From: Melanocharis versteri
Taxonomy: Eukaryota; Chordata; Aves; Passeriformes; Melanocharitidae
Direction: 5' to 3'
DNA length: 64,000 nt
Assembly: GCA_013397845.1 (NCBI GenBank)
Contig: VZTG01001555.1
Coordinates: 1,118,787 to 1,182,786 of the forward strand
In this document: one piece after another, positions 60,426 to 64,000 of the stretch
How the letters are laid out: every line of letters starts with the position of its first letter
Numbering within the stretch: position 1 is the stretch's first letter
Notes under the pieces: generated by a model
The model's database searches: none
Seen by the model: only the letters and a program-made list of their open reading frames with translations
Told to the model about the DNA's origin: nothing
Made by a program: the position numbers and the translations under genes

Positions 60426-62770
60426 CTCTGCATTCCTAGGAGTGGCCAAACAGGCCTGTGATCCCAAGACTGACACACACCAATTTTTCAGAAGGGTTAG
60501 AGAGGTCCTCACCATCAGTTATTTTTATCACAGTATGTCACCACTCTCAGACTGTGTCTACTCCTCTGTCTGGAATTCTATTTTCTCTTGCTAAAATCTG
60601 AAATTTCCTGCTCCTTGGCAAGTAATTTGTGCCATTACTAGACACAGCCATCTCCTCAACATGTCTTTTCAAAATGTACCGGAATGTTTTATGCTCAGTC
60701 CGCAAATGAAGGACAATTTTATAAATACCTTGATTTCTTCAGCAATTATCTGTCATATTGTATGTCCTTAGCAGCTTTAGTGACCTGTTGGAAGCAGAAG
60801 GATAAAAAACAGCAGTGAGGAGAAAAGTTTAATAAATACACATTAGCATCTAGTATCCACCTTATAACCCATGAGACACAATTTAAATGATGGATGCTTC
60901 TACCTCGGTCCTCATGGCCGGGCTTCTTACTCACCCAGCTATGCAGAACAGCAGGGATCAGTGTTGCCAGGGAGCCAGTTAACAGCATCTTGGTACAGTC
61001 ATAGCCTGGGACACAGAGTGCAGCAGGCTGCAGGCTGCTTTCATAAACTCACAGCACATTGCACCCACACAAGAGCAGCTGCTCCAGCCCCTTGTCAGCC
61101 CTGCCAGTTTACTCCAGGAGGTATCAGGATCAGGAGAGTGTCAGCACTGGCAGTGCTGACTGTATGCACCAGAGCAAGCAGCACCAGCCTCATGGCCTTT
61201 TGCCTGAGAGGAGCTATGTGATCCTCTGTATAACGAGATGCTAAAGATGAGACATAATTTTGTCACTATGTCATCAAATCACTTTGATGGGATTTTAATG
61301 GGTTTTTTACTGGCTTCCCGCCTGCAGGATTCCTCAAGGGCATTCTCTTCCATTGTTTGCCCCTGTATGGTCAAACTGGGTTTTCCACATCCTAGCTTGA
61401 GTCCTGAAGAAATTAGATGCTGTCTTTCAGTGGAAGTTGCTGTTGTCTAGGCCCAAGTCACCTGTTCTCAGAGAAAAAGTGAGCTAAGACTTATATGAGA
61501 GTGTTGTAATAAGGGAAATAAGCTTCCATGGGAAGCACAGGACAAAAATAATAATTAGATTATGTTCATTTTTCAAAAAGACTTGATGTTTTGAATCAAG
61601 TCAGTCAACTTCAACTGTTTGAAATATGGATATATACTCTTAGTAAAACATATATGTTAGATACCAAATTAGGTGTCTACCATTTCACTTTCCAGAGGAC
61701 TATTGACGTCTCACTGAGACTGGAGATGTCACTTTTAGGAAGTAGCTGTAAGATGGAAAGAAACCTATTATTGGAGGACAATAAGTCCAGAATAAGGTTA
61801 GAGAACCTGCTCTAGGCTGGGTTAGGAAGACAAATCTTATAAGGTGAAGGTCAGGTAGCAGATATTGTCTGTGTTTCCCTCAAAGTATGCTTAGCATCTG
61901 TGGATAATAGGCAACAAAAGTCCAAACTGCTCAAAGCTAATTTATGTCAACAAATGAAGCATAGGCATCCAGCACATGACCCAGATGAACCAGCTCTCCA
62001 AGGATAATGCTCAGATCTAGTTACTGGCTCCTGCCCTCAGCATTCACCAACCAAGGAATGAACTGCTGTCCTTTGTCTCTCCCTCTCCATCATCAGAGAT
62101 TACAATTTGTTCCTTTCTGTGGATTTACATGATAATAAAACTGCTTGCACGTGGAAGTGTTAAATAATCCTGATGATAAATTCTAAGACAGGTGTTTTCC
62201 AAAACCAAGATAATTTGTCAGAAATGGGAATGAATGGGTGGGGATGGGTTGAGAGTGGGAATGACCTGAGCCAGGTGCAATAAATAGAATAGGCTTTCTT
62301 CTGTTCTGCTCTAGTCTTGTTCCTTGAACTGAGACCTTGCCAGAGTGAGCAGCTGGGTTTATGTAAGAACACAATCCTGTTCAAGATGCTGAGGTGGGGT
62401 ATTTTCCTAGAATAAATAAAGAAGAAAAAAATTTTGAACTTTATTTGCTATTCATATTATCTGTCTGGGTGTATGAGAACAGTAAAAAGAAAGGCTCCTG
62501 TCCCTGAACAAGAATTTGCAAGACCAAGACCAAAGTAATCTTGGGAGGTACATTTCACATGGCTGTCATTCTATTGCCTGAATAGCTGTTCAGGGACTTA
62601 TTAGTCACAATGGACTATTCTGCTTGTCTTCCAGTTGCTCAATTAGAAGAGCATGGGTCTTATGCAAGGCTTATGCCATATTTGCTGTGTTGGTACAGAT
62701 ATGCTGTAGCCCTGATATCCTATTTGCAACTTATTAGTAAGGTGAAAATAAAGTATGAGTCATCAATGTG
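60426..62770. other. Intergenic, no gene recognised
   Basis: Mostly AT-rich. 60870-61210 is slightly GC-richer with a 116-codon chance frame and a 21 bp near-palindrome at 61140-61160. No family recognised. Confidence 0.5.
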
Positions 62771-63352
62771 CACTTGCAGCCAGAAAGCCAATTCTGTACT
62801 GGAATGCATAAAAAAGATTGTGACCAGCAATCGAGGGAGGGGATTCTGCCCCTCTCCTTTGCTCTTGTGAGACCCCACCTGGGTGCTGTGTCCAGTTCTG
62901 GGGCCCCCAGCCTAAGAAAGACATGGGCCTGTTAGAGCAGGTCCAGAGAAGAGCCACAAAAATTATTAGAGAACTGGAGCACCTCTCTTGTAGAAGAGAA
63001 CTGAAAAAGTTGGGATTGTTCAGTCTGGAGAAGAGAAGGCAGCCTACAAGAAAGAGGAAGGGAGATTTTTCACAAGGATATGTAGTGACGGGACAAGGGG
63101 CTTTTAACCTGAAGGAGGATAAATATACATTGGACATGAGAAATTCTTTTATGAGAGTATTGAGATACTGGCACAGGTTGTCCACAGAAGTTGTGGACGG
63201 CCCATCCCTAGAAATATTCAAATCCAGGTTGGATGGGGCTTAGAGCAACCTGTCCAAGTGGAAGATGTCACTAGCCATGGCACTAGATTTGGTCTAGATG
63301 GTCTTCAAAGCTACCTTCCAACCCAAACCATTCTCTGATTCTATGATACTAT
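62771..63352 (+). mobile_element. CR1 LINE 3' fragment
   Basis: Plus-strand CR1 from AGCCAGAAAGCCAATTCTGT (the end of ORF2) through GAGACCCCACCTGGGTGCTG, GGTCCAGAGAAGAGCCACAA, TTCAGTCTGGAGAAGAGAAG, GACGGGACAAGGGGC and CATCCCTAGAAATATTCAAA to the intact terminus ATTCTCTGATTCTATGA. A deletion of about 40 bases follows GAGAAGAGAAGGC. Confidence 0.9.
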
Positions 63353-64000
63353 CTAGTTCACTTCCCTGTAGCAACTAATCCTATCTCCAGTCCAGCTCCT
63401 CATTTTTTTGATGGGGGAAATGACTTAACCATAATTTGAGTCTTGGTAGAGGTGGGAACACTGTAAAGGTAAAAGGAAAATACGGATTTGAGGACATACA
63501 AAAGGACAATAATATCTATGAATGGAGTTACGTTTTCTGTGGATGCATATGATGTAGTTTCAATCTCGCATAAAGCAGATCCTGTCCTACATATGGCACA
63601 GTTCAGCTGCTCCTCCATTCAGTGCAACCACTTGTGAAACTGCCCCAGTTTACTCCTATGGAAAACCAACATGCAGTTGCATCAGCCCAATGCATGGGGC
63701 AGTAAGTTGTGACTCAGAGGCAAGAAAAAATGACTAGAGAAGAAACTTCGTATCATCTATAACCTTGGAGAAAAATCTGTGCTAGATTCCTTTAGATAAG
63801 CTCAGAAATGGAAATCCTTTACCCTGAAGATAGACTTACATGAATGCTGCCATTGCATTTAAGAAAAAGGCTTATCAATGATCTGATGGAAAGGGGGAAT
63901 GAACTTGCATTTTACAATGAGAGAAAGCTCTTCATTTGCCATCTCAAGAAGGCCAGTAGAGCAGTTCTTAGAGCAAACCCTTATACCTCTCAAGCTCTAT
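63353..64000. other. Intergenic, nothing recognised
   Basis: No gene or repeat family identified up to the window edge. Confidence 0.5.

Noticed and set aside
60871..61221. 116-codon open frame in a slightly GC-richer patch
   Set aside because: No domain, no splice or promoter context, and codon use looks random.
62635..62669. tRNA-Lys-like 5' half (GCTCAATTAGAAGAGCATGG)
   Set aside because: The D-arm and anticodon stem look similar, but there is no T-arm or B box downstream, so neither a tRNA gene nor a SINE can be supported.
6241..64000. Search for the 3' exons of FAT3, the usual upstream neighbour of MTNR1B
   Set aside because: No cadherin, EGF, laminin-G or cytoplasmic-tail sequence is readable on the minus strand.

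Overview
The window looks like bird nuclear DNA, probably from a songbird-type (passerine) genome. It carries many truncated CR1 LINE fragments with the characteristic avian 3' tail, three avian-type solo LTRs, and one fragment resembling the tRNA-Ile/CR1 composite SINE known from zebra finch. There are no operons, phage, CRISPR arrays or bacterial features. Only one gene segment can be supported: the first coding exon of a melatonin receptor (best call MTNR1B) on the minus strand at 5322-5439, inside a broad CpG island (about 3390-6240). Its intron 1 runs leftward to the window edge, and exon 2 lies outside.

Layout: 1-5321 is MTNR1B intron 1, with the CpG island over its promoter-proximal end. 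5322-5439 is exon 1, interrupted by a single undetermined base at 5434 where the expected N-terminus is lost. About 6000-6240 is the upstream flank, with an octamer/homeodomain-like AT-rich block and a CACGTG E-box. From 6241 to 64000 (nearly 58 kb) I see no exon, only intergenic sequence with retroposons. CR1 pieces lie on the plus strand at 23.4-24.5, 25.3-26.3 (old), 34.3, 40.7-41.2, 59.9-60.4 and 62.8-63.3 kb, and on the minus strand at 15.7-16.5, 33.4-33.6 (old), 33.9-34.2, 34.7-35.0, 35.8, 43.8-47.7 and 54.5 kb. LTRs lie at 10.9-12.0, 15.7-16.2, 31.3-31.9 and 58.4-58.9 kb.

An assembly gap of 505 n (44382-44886) is flanked by two nearly identical copies of the same 0.8 kb sequence, each ending in an AGAGC pentamer array. 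This is most simply a false duplication made by the assembler. A second single n sits in a TTCC array at 47165.

I found no convincing new biological system. The observations most worth checking are the truncated receptor N-terminus at the single n, the false duplication at the gap, a run of three adjacent perfect hairpins at 20723-20794, E-box and POU-type sites around the melatonin receptor exon, and several nested or head-to-head retroposon composites.
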